Assembly (NCBI GenBank): GCA_002746535.1
Contig: NVWA01000005.1
Span: 148,047 to 212,046, forward strand
Length of the DNA stretch: 64,000 nt
DNA from: Planctomycetota bacterium
Lineage (GTDB): Bacteria; Planctomycetota; GCA-2746535
Reading direction: 5' to 3'
Of this stretch, positions 17,876 through 26,485 are shown piece by piece. Under the pieces are notes generated by a model, which had not been told where the DNA came from, made no database searches, and saw only the letters and a program-made list of their open reading frames with translations. A program made the position numbers and the translations under genes. Position 1 is the stretch's first letter; each line of letters starts with the position of its first letter.

Positions 17876-18542
17876 TATTTTTTTCAACCATATTTATTTC
17901 TAAGGCATTTTCTTTTTCAGGTGTTTTACAAAAAATAAATTGATCCAATAAATATAAAAAGGCACCTGTGCAAATAAAAACATCCGCCATATTAAATACA
18001 GGATATTGGTATGGATTACTGGCCCATGGTCTTGGAATAAGAAATGATAAAAAGTCTCTCACAGAATCATGAACTAACCGATCATAGAAATTCCCCATAC
18101 CCCCACCAATAATCATAGAAAAAGCTATTAGTGGTAATAAAGGGATTTCCTTTTTTCGAGTCATAAAGTAGATCGCACCAGCCAAAAATAAAATATTGAA
18201 CAAAATAAAAAAATTATTGTGTCCAGATAAAAAACTAAATGCAGATCCAGTATTATTTAATAAGCGTATCGAAAAAAAATCTTTTACAATTTCGCTGGAA
18301 ATGTCTTTATGATAATTTAAATTCGAAACATTTTGGCAAATTGTTCCAAAACTTAAAACAGCTTCTTTGCATTCTGGGTATGGGCAAGCAAGTTGTCCCT
18401 CTTCACTAATAGCATATCCAGCATACCATTTACTGGATAAATCAACCGTAAAAGCAAATAGTGAAATGGTAACAAATAATATGATTCTAGATTTTCTAAC
18501 TAATATTTTTTGAGAAAAAGTGCTAGAAATTGGTTTCTCCAT
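17865..18542 (-). CDS. lspA: Lipoprotein signal peptidase (signal peptidase II)
   Basis: About 225 residues from the ATG at 18542, four bases after the upstream stop; a TTG at 18563 is an alternative. Four membrane helices, the NNTGSAFSFL box, and the two catalytic aspartates in GNFYDRLVHDSVRDF and FNMADVFI. It cuts the signal peptide of prolipoproteins such as the nuclease at 14876. The loop between helix 1 and the NTGSAF box is longer than usual and holds three cysteines (CPYPEC and TIC), absent from typical LspA. Downstream ispD overlaps by 11 bases. Confidence 0.92.
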   Translation of the reverse strand: MEKPISSTFSQKILVRKSRIILFVTISLFAFTVDLSSKWYAGYAISEEGQLACPYPECKEAVLSFGTICQNVSNLNYHKDISSEIVKDFFSIRLLNNTGSAFSFLSGHNNFFILFNILFLAGAIYFMTRKKEIPLLPLIAFSMIIGGGMGNFYDRLVHDSVRDFLSFLIPRPWASNPYQYPVFNMADVFICTGAFLYLLDQFIFCKTPEKENALEINMVEKNNGN

Positions 18543-18546
18543 CCAA

Positions 18547-18948
18547 CTAACTATTACCCTCAATCAACTCTTGACATTCTATACATAATGGAGCCCAAGG
18601 AACAAATTCTAGTCTACCTAATTTCATAGGTTTTTCACATTCGTCACAAAAACCAAACTTACCGCTATTTATTTTTTCATAAGCGATTTCAATTTTATCA
18701 ATTAGACTTTCATCTCTTTCCAGACGACTTAATGCAATTCCCTGATTAAACTCATCTGTTCCTATATCAGCAAAATGAAGTGGTGAACTCGATGAACCAT
18801 CATTATGTTGGCTTAAACCTTCTGTCATTAAACCAGGAATATCACTCAAGATTACGGCTCTTTTCTTATTTAATATTTCTAGAATAAAGTCGATTTTCTT
18901 TTTTAGTAGTTTTGGATGTTTTTGTTTTATCGTTTTTTTCTTAGCCAT
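18547..18948 (-). CDS. DksA/TraR-family zinc-finger protein
   Basis: 133 residues: a Lys-rich start, a helical hairpin (about 30-95) and a C4 zinc finger (CDECEKPM...CIEC, about 100-124) ended by LIEG. Acidic residues at the coiled-coil tip (ADIGTDEFNQG) correspond to the DksA D-x-x-D/A region. Proteins of this family enter the RNA polymerase secondary channel; whether this one responds to ppGpp cannot be told. Adjacent to lspA, an arrangement I recall from other PVC bacteria. Confidence 0.82.
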   Translation of the reverse strand: MAKKKTIKQKHPKLLKKKIDFILEILNKKRAVILSDIPGLMTEGLSQHNDGSSSSPLHFADIGTDEFNQGIALSRLERDESLIDKIEIAYEKINSGKFGFCDECEKPMKLGRLEFVPWAPLCIECQELIEGNS

Positions 18949-19191
18949 AATTATTCAAAACCCCCATATAGTTTTCAATAAGAAAATATATTCTTATAAG
19001 AAAAGATCCCATAATTTAACGATATTTCCATAAATATCAAAAGATAAATTTAGTATATATTACTTCATACATTCAACTAATTCTATTCAATAAATTTCTA
19101 ATACAAAATAGTACAAATAAACAATTAATTACCTCATCTAGTGGTTAAATATAGCACTAATCAGATGTTTTATAAGCATTTAGCAAATATC

Positions 19192-19219
19192 TTGACCTCA
19201 TCTAAATCATTTTTAGAAT
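19192..19219 (+). promoter_or_regulatory. Candidate sigma-70 promoter of the 19.3-25.1 kb gene group
   Basis: TTGACC (19192-19197), 16-base spacer, TAGAAT (19214-19219): five of six matches in each hexamer. Transcription would start near 19226, giving a leader of about 77 bases with SD GAAGGA before the ATG at 19303. The rest of the 354-base gap from 18949 is AT-rich without other clear signals. Confidence 0.55.
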
Positions 19220-19302
19220 GCTCATTCCTGTCCAATTAGGGCAACTATTTTGAATAAAAGTTTTAAAATCGTTCATAACTATAATAGAAGGAAAACGCGC
19301 TC

Positions 19303-20676
19303 ATGAAAAGCAATATTCCAATGTATTCTACAATTGTCTTTGGTGTAACATCCGTTGGTTTAATATTGATGTCAGTTCTCTCATTTAAAGAATTAGAAAA
19401 ATATAATAATCAAATACATGGTGCACCTGCGACTGAAAAAAAGCCTGCTATCTTAAGCATAGAAGAAAAAGAACTTGAGCCATTGAGAGAAAATATTGCC
19501 ATGATTGCTAAAGCCCGCGATGAAATGGAAGAAAAATTTCGAGAAGAACACAGATTAGCAAATGTATACATAAACAATCTTACACTAAAACAAATTGCGC
19601 ATGATCACACCATAATGTATGTTAAAAAATGGGCATTAGAAGCTAAGCTATATCAGAAAAATCACACAAATACAAGTGAAGAAAAAAAGAAAGAAATTGC
19701 TGATTATCAAAGCATAGTAGATGTAAACAATCAATACATTGCTCGAGACAATGCCTCTTATGAAGAGAAAAAATTAATTATTCAAAAAGAACGTAAAGAA
19801 ATTGCTGACGAAGTTCCATTAATAGAAAAGAGAATGACTTTCGAATCCAATCGAATTGCAACAAAGGTAGCGAGAGCAAGAGACAATCTAAAAAAATATG
19901 TTTTAAAATCAGCAAGCGTATATAAACGTGCCCCTTACAATGGACAAATTATTAAAGCCGACCCTGTACTAAGAACCGCAGTCATAAATTTAGGCAGAAA
20001 AGATGGCATTCGTAGAGGCATGCTTTTTGATATCATTAACGAAAATAGTTTAAAGCAAGTTGTTGTTAAAGGTCGTTTTAAAGTGAATGACTTAACAGCA
20101 ACAACAGCAAGCGGATATATTATTGAGCTAAACGATATTAATAATCCGATCATAGAAAGTGACAACGTAGGAAATCCATTTTACATTAGGTACAACGTTC
20201 CTATTATTGAAGGTGTCGTTTTAAATGAACATCTAGGTCCTTCTAAGATTTTAATCAGTAGAGGAAAAAGCCACAATATTGTGATAGGAACTGTATTAGA
20301 AGTCTTTAAATTAAACCAAGGTACAGATCGAATTGTAAAAGCTGACTGCAAAGTTATTGAGTTAAAACAAAACACCTCAATCTGTGCCCTATTAAATGTT
20401 CGAGATCATAGTATTTTCAAAATGGATAAAGTAGGAACAAAAATAGATAAAGGTAAAGTCAAAACATTTTTTCTAGGTGGTGAATTCAGAAAGAAATTCA
20501 ACAAAGAAGTTATTAAAAGAAAAATAATTAAGTTTGGGCACCAAGTGGTTGATGAACTAACTGCTACTACAAATTATTTTGTTGCAGGTTCAAATGCAGA
20601 TGACCCAATTCAAAAAGCTCATGCACTAAACGTAACCGTTATGGAAGAAGATAGCTTACTACGTTATCTTGATTAA
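19303..20676 (+). CDS. Membrane-anchored coiled-coil protein with C-terminal BRCT-like domain
   Basis: 457 residues. One transmembrane segment (about 9-27), a long charged coiled coil (about 50-205), a beta-rich middle (215-375, with repeated turns such as LGRKDGIRRGMLFDI and SRGKSHNIVIGTVLEVF), and a C-terminal 75 residues with BRCT character: FFLGGEFRKKFNKEVIKRKI, then TATTNYFVAGSNADDPIQKAH and the ending TVMEEDSLLRYL. BRCT domains bind DNA-repair partners or phosphopeptides in the cytosol, which is odd after a signal-anchor. SD GAAGGA precedes the ATG. Six bases before lpxK, so co-transcribed. No named family recognised. Confidence 0.65.
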   Translation: MKSNIPMYSTIVFGVTSVGLILMSVLSFKELEKYNNQIHGAPATEKKPAILSIEEKELEPLRENIAMIAKARDEMEEKFREEHRLANVYINNLTLKQIAHDHTIMYVKKWALEAKLYQKNHTNTSEEKKKEIADYQSIVDVNNQYIARDNASYEEKKLIIQKERKEIADEVPLIEKRMTFESNRIATKVARARDNLKKYVLKSASVYKRAPYNGQIIKADPVLRTAVINLGRKDGIRRGMLFDIINENSLKQVVVKGRFKVNDLTATTASGYIIELNDINNPIIESDNVGNPFYIRYNVPIIEGVVLNEHLGPSKILISRGKSHNIVIGTVLEVFKLNQGTDRIVKADCKVIELKQNTSICALLNVRDHSIFKMDKVGTKIDKGKVKTFFLGGEFRKKFNKEVIKRKIIKFGHQVVDELTATTNYFVAGSNADDPIQKAHALNVTVMEEDSLLRYLD

Positions 20677-20682
20677 TTTTTT

Positions 20683-21735
20683 GTGCTCCCCGATTGGCTT
20701 CAAAATTCCTATAGTCAAATAATTAGAAATCCTACTGGGACTAAAAAATATTTTTTAGTTCGGTTTCTATTCCAGCTACTATCATACCCTGTTGCTTTAA
20801 TATCCTGTTTACGTAATAGCTTATATAAATTTGGCTTGATCAAAAAAGAAAAAATTGATCGACCAGTAATATCGATAGGCAACATTTCTTTAGGAGGAAC
20901 TGGCAAAACCCCCTGCTGCATATATTTATTAGAAATCATTATTAAAAAACAAAATCAAGTCGCTTTAATTAGCAGAGGTTACGGAGATGATGAATCCATG
21001 ATTTATCAAAAAAAATTTCCAAATATTAAAATGGCGTTTCAAAGTAATCGAGTAGAAGCTTGCAACAAACTCATAAAATCAAATCCTGAAATTCAATGCT
21101 TTCTATTAGATGATGCATATCAACATCAAAAGATAAAACGTGACTACAACATCCTACTCATAAATTCAATTGAACCATTTGGTTATGGTTATCATCTTCC
21201 AAGAGGTTATTTGAGAGAATCCCTCAAAAATATAAATCGAGCAGATTTAATTATTCTTACTCATTCAAGTACACTAAAAGAGGAAAATCTAAAAAGACTT
21301 CATAATCAATGCCAGCAATTTGCAAAAGCTAACACTCCCGTAATTTATGCAAATCATACACCAGAAAAAATATTAACTCCTGATGATGAAATAATTACGC
21401 TGGAAACATTTTTGAAAATCTCTAAAAACACCTCCACAGGAACATTCTGCGGAATTGCAAATCCCCAATCTTTTCATGATATTTTCAAAAAAAAGGATCT
21501 ACCTATATCTACATCCATAACTTATGGAGATCACCATAAATACAATGAATCAGATTTTCAAGCTTTAAAAACCAACCAACAAAATATTCAATCTTGGATA
21601 ACTACGGAAAAGGATGGCGTAAAAATCCCATTAGCTATAAGAAAAGAATTAAATATTTATATTTTAAAAATGACCTTAAACATAATCGATCCGGAAGATA
21701 TAATATTAAAAAAAATAGATGAACTACTTAAATGA
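20683..21735 (+). CDS. lpxK: Tetraacyldisaccharide 4'-kinase
   Basis: 350 residues from a GTG at 20683, six bases after the previous stop. N-terminal membrane-associating region (about 25-45), P-loop GGTGKTP (71-77) within VISIGNISLGGTGKTP, SRGYG, and LLDDAYQHQKIKRD, the DDGxQH-type motif of LpxK (here DDAYQH). It phosphorylates the 4' position of the lipid A disaccharide at the inner membrane. Its stop overlaps the ribD start as ATGA. Confidence 0.9.
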   Translation: MLPDWLQNSYSQIIRNPTGTKKYFLVRFLFQLLSYPVALISCLRNSLYKFGLIKKEKIDRPVISIGNISLGGTGKTPCCIYLLEIIIKKQNQVALISRGYGDDESMIYQKKFPNIKMAFQSNRVEACNKLIKSNPEIQCFLLDDAYQHQKIKRDYNILLINSIEPFGYGYHLPRGYLRESLKNINRADLIILTHSSTLKEENLKRLHNQCQQFAKANTPVIYANHTPEKILTPDDEIITLETFLKISKNTSTGTFCGIANPQSFHDIFKKKDLPISTSITYGDHHKYNESDFQALKTNQQNIQSWITTEKDGVKIPLAIRKELNIYILKMTLNIIDPEDIILKKIDELLK

Positions 21736-22829
21736 CCTTTACAAAAGAAGACGCCTCTTTCATGCAAATGGCATTGGAAGAAGCTATAAACATTCAAGAT
21801 AGAGTAAGTCCAAATCCTAGAGTTGGCGCTGTTATCGTTAAAGACAATAAAGTAATCAGCAAAGGGGCTCACCAAAAGTTCGGCGATAATCATGCCGAAA
21901 TAAATGCAATTGAAAATGCTGAACAATCTGTCAAAGACGCCACTATTTATATAACTCTTGAACCATGTTCACATACAGGAAAAACACCTCCTTGTACTGA
22001 TGCAATTATAAAAAATAAATTTAAAAAAGTAATTTTTGCAATGCTAGACCCAAACCCAAAGGTTTCAAAAAATAATAGTGTTCAACTATTGCAAAAAGAA
22101 AACATTGATGTTAGTTATGGCCTACTTGAAAATGAAGCCAAAGAGATCAACCAACCTTTCATTAAATCTATTAAAACGGGCATTCCTTATAATACAGCGA
22201 AATGGGCCATGACCCTTGATGGAAAAACCAATACATTTTCAGGAGATTCCAAATGGATCACGGAGTCAAGCACTAGAGAGCATGTCCATCAAATCAGATC
22301 CATTCACGATGCTGTATTAGTTGGTAAAAATACTTTTGAAAATGACGATCCATCGTTAAATTGTCGTTATGATATTACATCTACCCAACCATATAGAATC
22401 GTCATGTGCTCAAATTTCAAAGAAGAATATCTTCAATCAAAATTAGCATTATTTCAAGACAACAAAACTATTTTTATCTTGAAAGATAAACCAATTACTG
22501 ATTTTGAAGAAAAACTAAAGGAACATAAAATAGCATACATTTTGCAAAAAAATAATTTAACCGATTCATTAAAACAATTACTTTCATTTAATATCCAATC
22601 TATATTAATTGAAGGAGGTAGCCTAATGATGGGTAGCCTACTTGATGAAAATTTAATAGATTATGTATATTCTTACATAGGTACTAAAATAGTTGGGGGG
22701 TCAGGCTCATCTCCTATAGCTGGCCAAGGTATTGATAAAATGAATGCTGCAACTCATCTATTGAAACAAAATTTAATCTCTTTTAACAATGATATTTGTC
22801 TGCATGGACCCATTAATTTCTATGAATAA
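21732..22829 (+). CDS. ribD: Bifunctional riboflavin deaminase/reductase
   Basis: 365 residues. The N-terminal deaminase domain has the zinc site HAE (54-56) and PCSHTGKTPPC (C79, C88). The C-terminal reductase domain (about 150-365) has VTLDGK-like AMTLDGKTNTFSGDSKWIT, DAVLVGKNTFENDDPSL, and LIEGGSLMMGSLL. It carries out steps two and three of riboflavin synthesis. Start overlaps lpxK (ATGA); the end overlaps moeA. No riboswitch for FMN is seen. Other rib genes are outside the window. Confidence 0.92.
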   Translation: MTFTKEDASFMQMALEEAINIQDRVSPNPRVGAVIVKDNKVISKGAHQKFGDNHAEINAIENAEQSVKDATIYITLEPCSHTGKTPPCTDAIIKNKFKKVIFAMLDPNPKVSKNNSVQLLQKENIDVSYGLLENEAKEINQPFIKSIKTGIPYNTAKWAMTLDGKTNTFSGDSKWITESSTREHVHQIRSIHDAVLVGKNTFENDDPSLNCRYDITSTQPYRIVMCSNFKEEYLQSKLALFQDNKTIFILKDKPITDFEEKLKEHKIAYILQKNNLTDSLKQLLSFNIQSILIEGGSLMMGSLLDENLIDYVYSYIGTKIVGGSGSSPIAGQGIDKMNAATHLLKQNLISFNNDICLHGPINFYE

Positions 22830-24042
22830 TAAAATGATAACCGTTCAAGAAGCTGATCATCTTTTAAGAGAAACTATTCCATCTCAGATAATTGATACTG
22901 TACCCCTTACTGATTCTCTAAATTGTATTATTGCAGAAGATATATACTCCGATAGAGAAATGCCGCCATTCAACAGAGTAGCCATGGATGGTATATCTAT
23001 TAGCTATGAACAATATGAAAATGGCCTCAGGACATTCCCCATCGAAGGAATTCAAAAAGCTGGAGACCCTATAAAAAGATTATCAAACAATTCTAATTGC
23101 ATAGAGGTTATGACAGGTGCGGTATTACCAGATCAAACTGATACTGTTATAAGAATTGAAGACCTGCATCTTGACAAAAACCAAGCAATCATTCAAAATG
23201 AAGTCATCATCAAAAAAAATCAAAACGTACATAAAAAAGGTAGTGATATTGATATCAATGCAAAATTAATAAAAAAGGGAACAAACATAAATCCCACACA
23301 CATTGGTATTTTGGCATCTGTTGGAAAAGAGAATATTAAAATCAGCCAATTTCCAAAGATAGCTATCATCTCTACTGGCAATGAACTGGTTGAAATATCA
23401 GACACCCCACTACCTCATCAAATTAGAAGATCAAATGTTTATGTTATAGAAGCCGGTTTAAAAAATATTGGTCCGGTAAAAATTAATATTTTTCACTTAA
23501 AAGACGATAGACCTACCATCGAAAAAAATCTTGAAAAATTATTACTAGAATATGATACCATAATTCTAAGTGGCGGCGTATCTATGGGTAAGTTTGATTT
23601 TATTCCTGATTCACTAATCGCCAATGGCGTTCAGGAAGTCTTTCATAAGATACAACAAAAACCTGGTAAACCATTATGGTATGGAATGAAAGGTGATAAA
23701 AAGAGAGTTTATGCACTACCTGGTAACCCTGTTTCAGCATTAATATGTTTATATCGTTATGTTATTCCACATATATTGAGCAGCTTACATATCTCAGAAA
23801 TTACAAAATATTCTTCAATCAATCAACAAGAAATAAAATTTAATAAACCTCTTGAACTATTTCAACCTGTGAAAGTTACTTCATCAACAGAGGGAATTTT
23901 AAAAGCAGATATTATAAAAGGCAATGGTTCAGGTGACTATTCATCATTAACTCAAACTACTGGCTTTATTCAGGTTTCCCAAAATAATTCTGATAAAGCC
24001 ATTGGAAGTTCTTTGCCCTATTACCCATGGACAATTTGGTAA
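22822..24042 (+). CDS. moeA: Molybdopterin molybdenumtransferase
   Basis: About 407 residues from the ATG at 22822 (MNNKMITVQEADHLL), overlapping ribD by 8 bases; the ATG at 22834 is also possible. MoeA motifs: PPFNRVAMDGISI, EVMTGAVLPDQTDTVIRIED, AIISTGNELVE, LSGGVSMGKFDF and ALPGNPVSAL. It inserts molybdate into adenylylated molybdopterin. Followed directly by moaC; MoaA, MoaD/E and MogA are not in the window. Confidence 0.9.
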   Translation: MNNKMITVQEADHLLRETIPSQIIDTVPLTDSLNCIIAEDIYSDREMPPFNRVAMDGISISYEQYENGLRTFPIEGIQKAGDPIKRLSNNSNCIEVMTGAVLPDQTDTVIRIEDLHLDKNQAIIQNEVIIKKNQNVHKKGSDIDINAKLIKKGTNINPTHIGILASVGKENIKISQFPKIAIISTGNELVEISDTPLPHQIRRSNVYVIEAGLKNIGPVKINIFHLKDDRPTIEKNLEKLLLEYDTIILSGGVSMGKFDFIPDSLIANGVQEVFHKIQQKPGKPLWYGMKGDKKRVYALPGNPVSALICLYRYVIPHILSSLHISEITKYSSINQQEIKFNKPLELFQPVKVTSSTEGILKADIIKGNGSGDYSSLTQTTGFIQVSQNNSDKAIGSSLPYYPWTIW

Positions 24043-24062
24043 CACTAAAAGAAGGAGCATTT

Positions 24063-24536
24063 ATGCTATCTCATATCAATGACAATAATAATCAACCCCA
24101 AATGGTAGATGTAAGTCAGAAAGAAATTACACTTCGTGAAGCTCATGCTCAATCAAAAGTAATTCTCCCTAAAGATATTGCTGAGCTAATTAATAACAAT
24201 GAAATCAAAAGTAAAAAAGGTCCTGTCTTTCAAACAGCTATTATTGCAGGAACCATGGCTTGTAAACAGACTAGCCAATTAATTCCATTTTGCCATCCTC
24301 TACCTTTAGAAAATTGTAAAATTGAAATTACAAGCAAGGGCAATGTAATAACAATTGATTGTTTTACAAAAATTCATGGAAAAACGGGCATAGAAATGGA
24401 AGCTCTCACTGGCGCTTCAATTGCAGCACTCACTATATATGATATGTGCAAAGCAATGTCTCATGATATTAATATCATTGAAACAAAATTGATCTCAAAG
24501 TCTGGCGGTAAAAGTAATTTTACAAATAAAGTTTAA
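24063..24536 (+). CDS. moaC: Cyclic pyranopterin monophosphate synthase
   Basis: About 157 residues from the ATG at 24063, chosen because SD AAGGAG (24051-24056) lies seven bases ahead; an in-frame ATG at 24027 overlaps moeA. MoaC motifs: MVDVSQKEITLREA, KGPVFQTAIIAGTMACKQTSQLIPFCHPLPL, and KTGIEMEALTGASIAALTIYDMCKA, with the catalytic lysine and His in these blocks. With a MoaA enzyme elsewhere it makes cPMP, the first molybdopterin intermediate. Confidence 0.92.
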   Translation: MLSHINDNNNQPQMVDVSQKEITLREAHAQSKVILPKDIAELINNNEIKSKKGPVFQTAIIAGTMACKQTSQLIPFCHPLPLENCKIEITSKGNVITIDCFTKIHGKTGIEMEALTGASIAALTIYDMCKAMSHDINIIETKLISKSGGKSNFTNKV

Positions 24537-24559
24537 TTTAATTAAAAGGAATCTTTCAA

Positions 24560-25093
24560 ATGAAAAATATTTTATCTTTAATAATTTTATTAATTTCATT
24601 CACTAGTTTAAATGCTGGGGATAAAAAAGGTACATTCAAAGGTCTACTAATTGAAAAAGGTGACAAGTGGATAAAAGTTATTAAACATGGAGAAAAGAAA
24701 CCAATGAAATTAATTCCAGAATGGATTGGTAAATCACCTAAAGATGGTGGTGGATTAAAAAAAGATACTCTTAAAAAAATTAAAAAGTTAATTGTTCCAA
24801 ATGTAGTTGAAATAAAATGGAAATTTGAAGAACACAATCGTGTTTTAGATGTAACAATGATAGAACCTAAAAAAAAGAAAGGGATCATGAAAGGTGAAGT
24901 TACCAATTTAGGGGATCGCTGGTTTGAAATCATCAATACTAAAACTAAATCAAGAGAAAGGTTTTTCCCTCTTTGGCTAAAAGGTGGCTTAGATAAAGAA
25001 ATTATTACAAAAATAAAGTCTCTTAAAAAAGGCCAGAAAGTAACCGTAAAGTGGAAATATGACGAGAGAAACAGAGCCCTTTCAATAAAGTAA
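24560..25093 (+). CDS. Secreted protein with two copies of a 70-residue unit
   Basis: 177 residues. Signal peptide (1-19, cut near LNAGD). The mature part holds two related units: residues about 23-95 (KGTFKGLLIEKGDKWIKV...LIPEWIG...VVEIKWKFEEHNRVLDV) and about 105-177 (KGIMKGEVTNLGDRWFEI...FFPLWLKGG...KVTVKWKYDERNRALSI). Each resembles a small beta-barrel. No family recognised; Lys-rich and probably periplasmic. SD AAAAGGA precedes the ATG. Last gene before a strong terminator, 23 bases after moaC, but with no evident link to molybdopterin. Confidence 0.62.
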   Translation: MKNILSLIILLISFTSLNAGDKKGTFKGLLIEKGDKWIKVIKHGEKKPMKLIPEWIGKSPKDGGGLKKDTLKKIKKLIVPNVVEIKWKFEEHNRVLDVTMIEPKKKKGIMKGEVTNLGDRWFEIINTKTKSRERFFPLWLKGGLDKEIITKIKSLKKGQKVTVKWKYDERNRALSIK

Positions 25094-25124
25094 AAATAAA
25101 CCTTTAACGCTCATCTTGTTTTCT

Positions 25125-25180
25125 AATAATTGCAAGTTGTGAGTAATAATCAATTTACCCAACTTGCAGATTATTTTTTT
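25125..25180 (+). terminator. Rho-independent terminator ending the 19.3-25.1 kb operon
   Basis: Perfect nine-base stem TGCAAGTTG (25131-25139) / CAACTTGCA (25160-25168), extended by AATAAT/ATTATT with a one-base bulge, then seven T's. The loop of 20 bases is long. It fits termination on the plus strand only. Confidence 0.8.
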
Positions 25181-25194
25181 ATCAAATTATTTTA

Positions 25195-26451
25195 TCAATT
25201 ATTATTTTCAGACTTACTTATAGCAGAAATTCTTTCTATAACTGTAGGATGAGAATAATAAACAAAACTATATAAGGGATGAGGAGTTAAATTCGATAAA
25301 TTTTTCTCCGTTAATTTAATAAGGGCATCTTTCATAGATTGACTTTCACCACAAATTTCAACCGAATAAGCGTCTGCCTCATACTCATATTTTCGTGAAA
25401 AAATATTCATCATAGGCGACAAAAAAAATGTGAAAATTGAAAAACAAGTAAAGAATAAGAATATTCCAACATGTACAGGCTTGTCTGCAAATCCAAAAGT
25501 CTGATACAATGGTGACCAGTCGATAAATAAAGATAATATCCATAGATTAATCGCTATCATCAAAAAGGAACCGCTAATTAATTTGTAAATATGGCCTTTT
25601 TTATAATGACCAATTTCATGAGCTAATACAGCCGTTAATTCTTTAGTATTCATCTGCTCAATCAACGTGTCATACAATACTATGCGCCTAAATTTTCCGA
25701 AACCAGTGAAATAAGCATTTGAATGTGAACTCCTTTTACTTCCGTCCATCACAAATATATCTACTAATGGAAATTCAGCCGCTAGGGCCATTTTCATTAA
25801 AGATGTTTTAAGCTCACCTTCCTTTAAAGATTCATATTTATTAAAAAGAGGAGCAATCCACATTGGGTAAGCAATCATAAATATAAGCTGCAATGAGAAA
25901 ACGAATACTAAGACCAGAACCCACCAATAAGTTCCCGCAATACTAAAGAACCACAGCACAGCATATAAAACGGGAACACCTATGACAGCTGCTAGTAAAG
26001 AATGTTTAATAAAATCAACTATATACAAACCAAATGTCATTTTGTTAAAGCCAAATTTCATTTCAATATTAAACGTTTTGTATAAATTAAAAGGAATTCC
26101 AGAAATTGTAAAAATTGAAAATAATATTATAAAAAAGGTCACTCCTTGGTTCAAATTTCCAGCGATCTTTTCTTCTATTAACTTATTTAACCAAGGAAGA
26201 AACCCCGAGAACAATATGATCAATGTAACCAAAGAAGTATAAAAGCTTGAAGCATTAGAAAATTGTAAATTAGCTCTTGAATAGGTCTTACCTTTTTCAT
26301 AAACATCAATTTCAAATTTTCCTTTAAAAAGCTGAGGGATTTCAGGGATTTTTTTCAAATATCCTAAATTTAAAATATTTAGAAAGACCTCCCAAATAAG
26401 ATTTACTACAAAAAATGCTATAAATAAATAATAAAATATTTCTGAACTCAT
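25195..26451 (-). CDS. M48 family (Ste24-like) membrane metallopeptidase
   Basis: 418 residues with about seven hydrophobic segments. The zinc site HEIGHYKKGH and the third-ligand segment EYEADAYSVEI, together with the N-terminal multi-spanning half, match Ste24/CaaX-protease 1 proteins of bacteria rather than the shorter HtpX. Expected role: quality control or processing of membrane proteins. It follows the histidine kinase gene in the same direction (34-base gap). Confidence 0.85.
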   Translation of the reverse strand: MSSEIFYYLFIAFFVVNLIWEVFLNILNLGYLKKIPEIPQLFKGKFEIDVYEKGKTYSRANLQFSNASSFYTSLVTLIILFSGFLPWLNKLIEEKIAGNLNQGVTFFIILFSIFTISGIPFNLYKTFNIEMKFGFNKMTFGLYIVDFIKHSLLAAVIGVPVLYAVLWFFSIAGTYWWVLVLVFVFSLQLIFMIAYPMWIAPLFNKYESLKEGELKTSLMKMALAAEFPLVDIFVMDGSKRSSHSNAYFTGFGKFRRIVLYDTLIEQMNTKELTAVLAHEIGHYKKGHIYKLISGSFLMIAINLWILSLFIDWSPLYQTFGFADKPVHVGIFLFFTCFSIFTFFLSPMMNIFSRKYEYEADAYSVEICGESQSMKDALIKLTEKNLSNLTPHPLYSFVYYSHPTVIERISAISKSENNN

Positions 26452-26485
26452 TTATAATCATACTCCATTTTTAATATGGATAATA

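Noticed and set aside
18949..19302. tRNA or small RNA gene in a long intergenic stretch
   Set aside because: No cloverleaf or stable hairpin; only a promoter candidate was found.
21657..21926. Minus-strand frame over the lpxK/ribD junction
   Set aside because: Antisense to two genes with clear catalytic motifs and an ATGA overlap.
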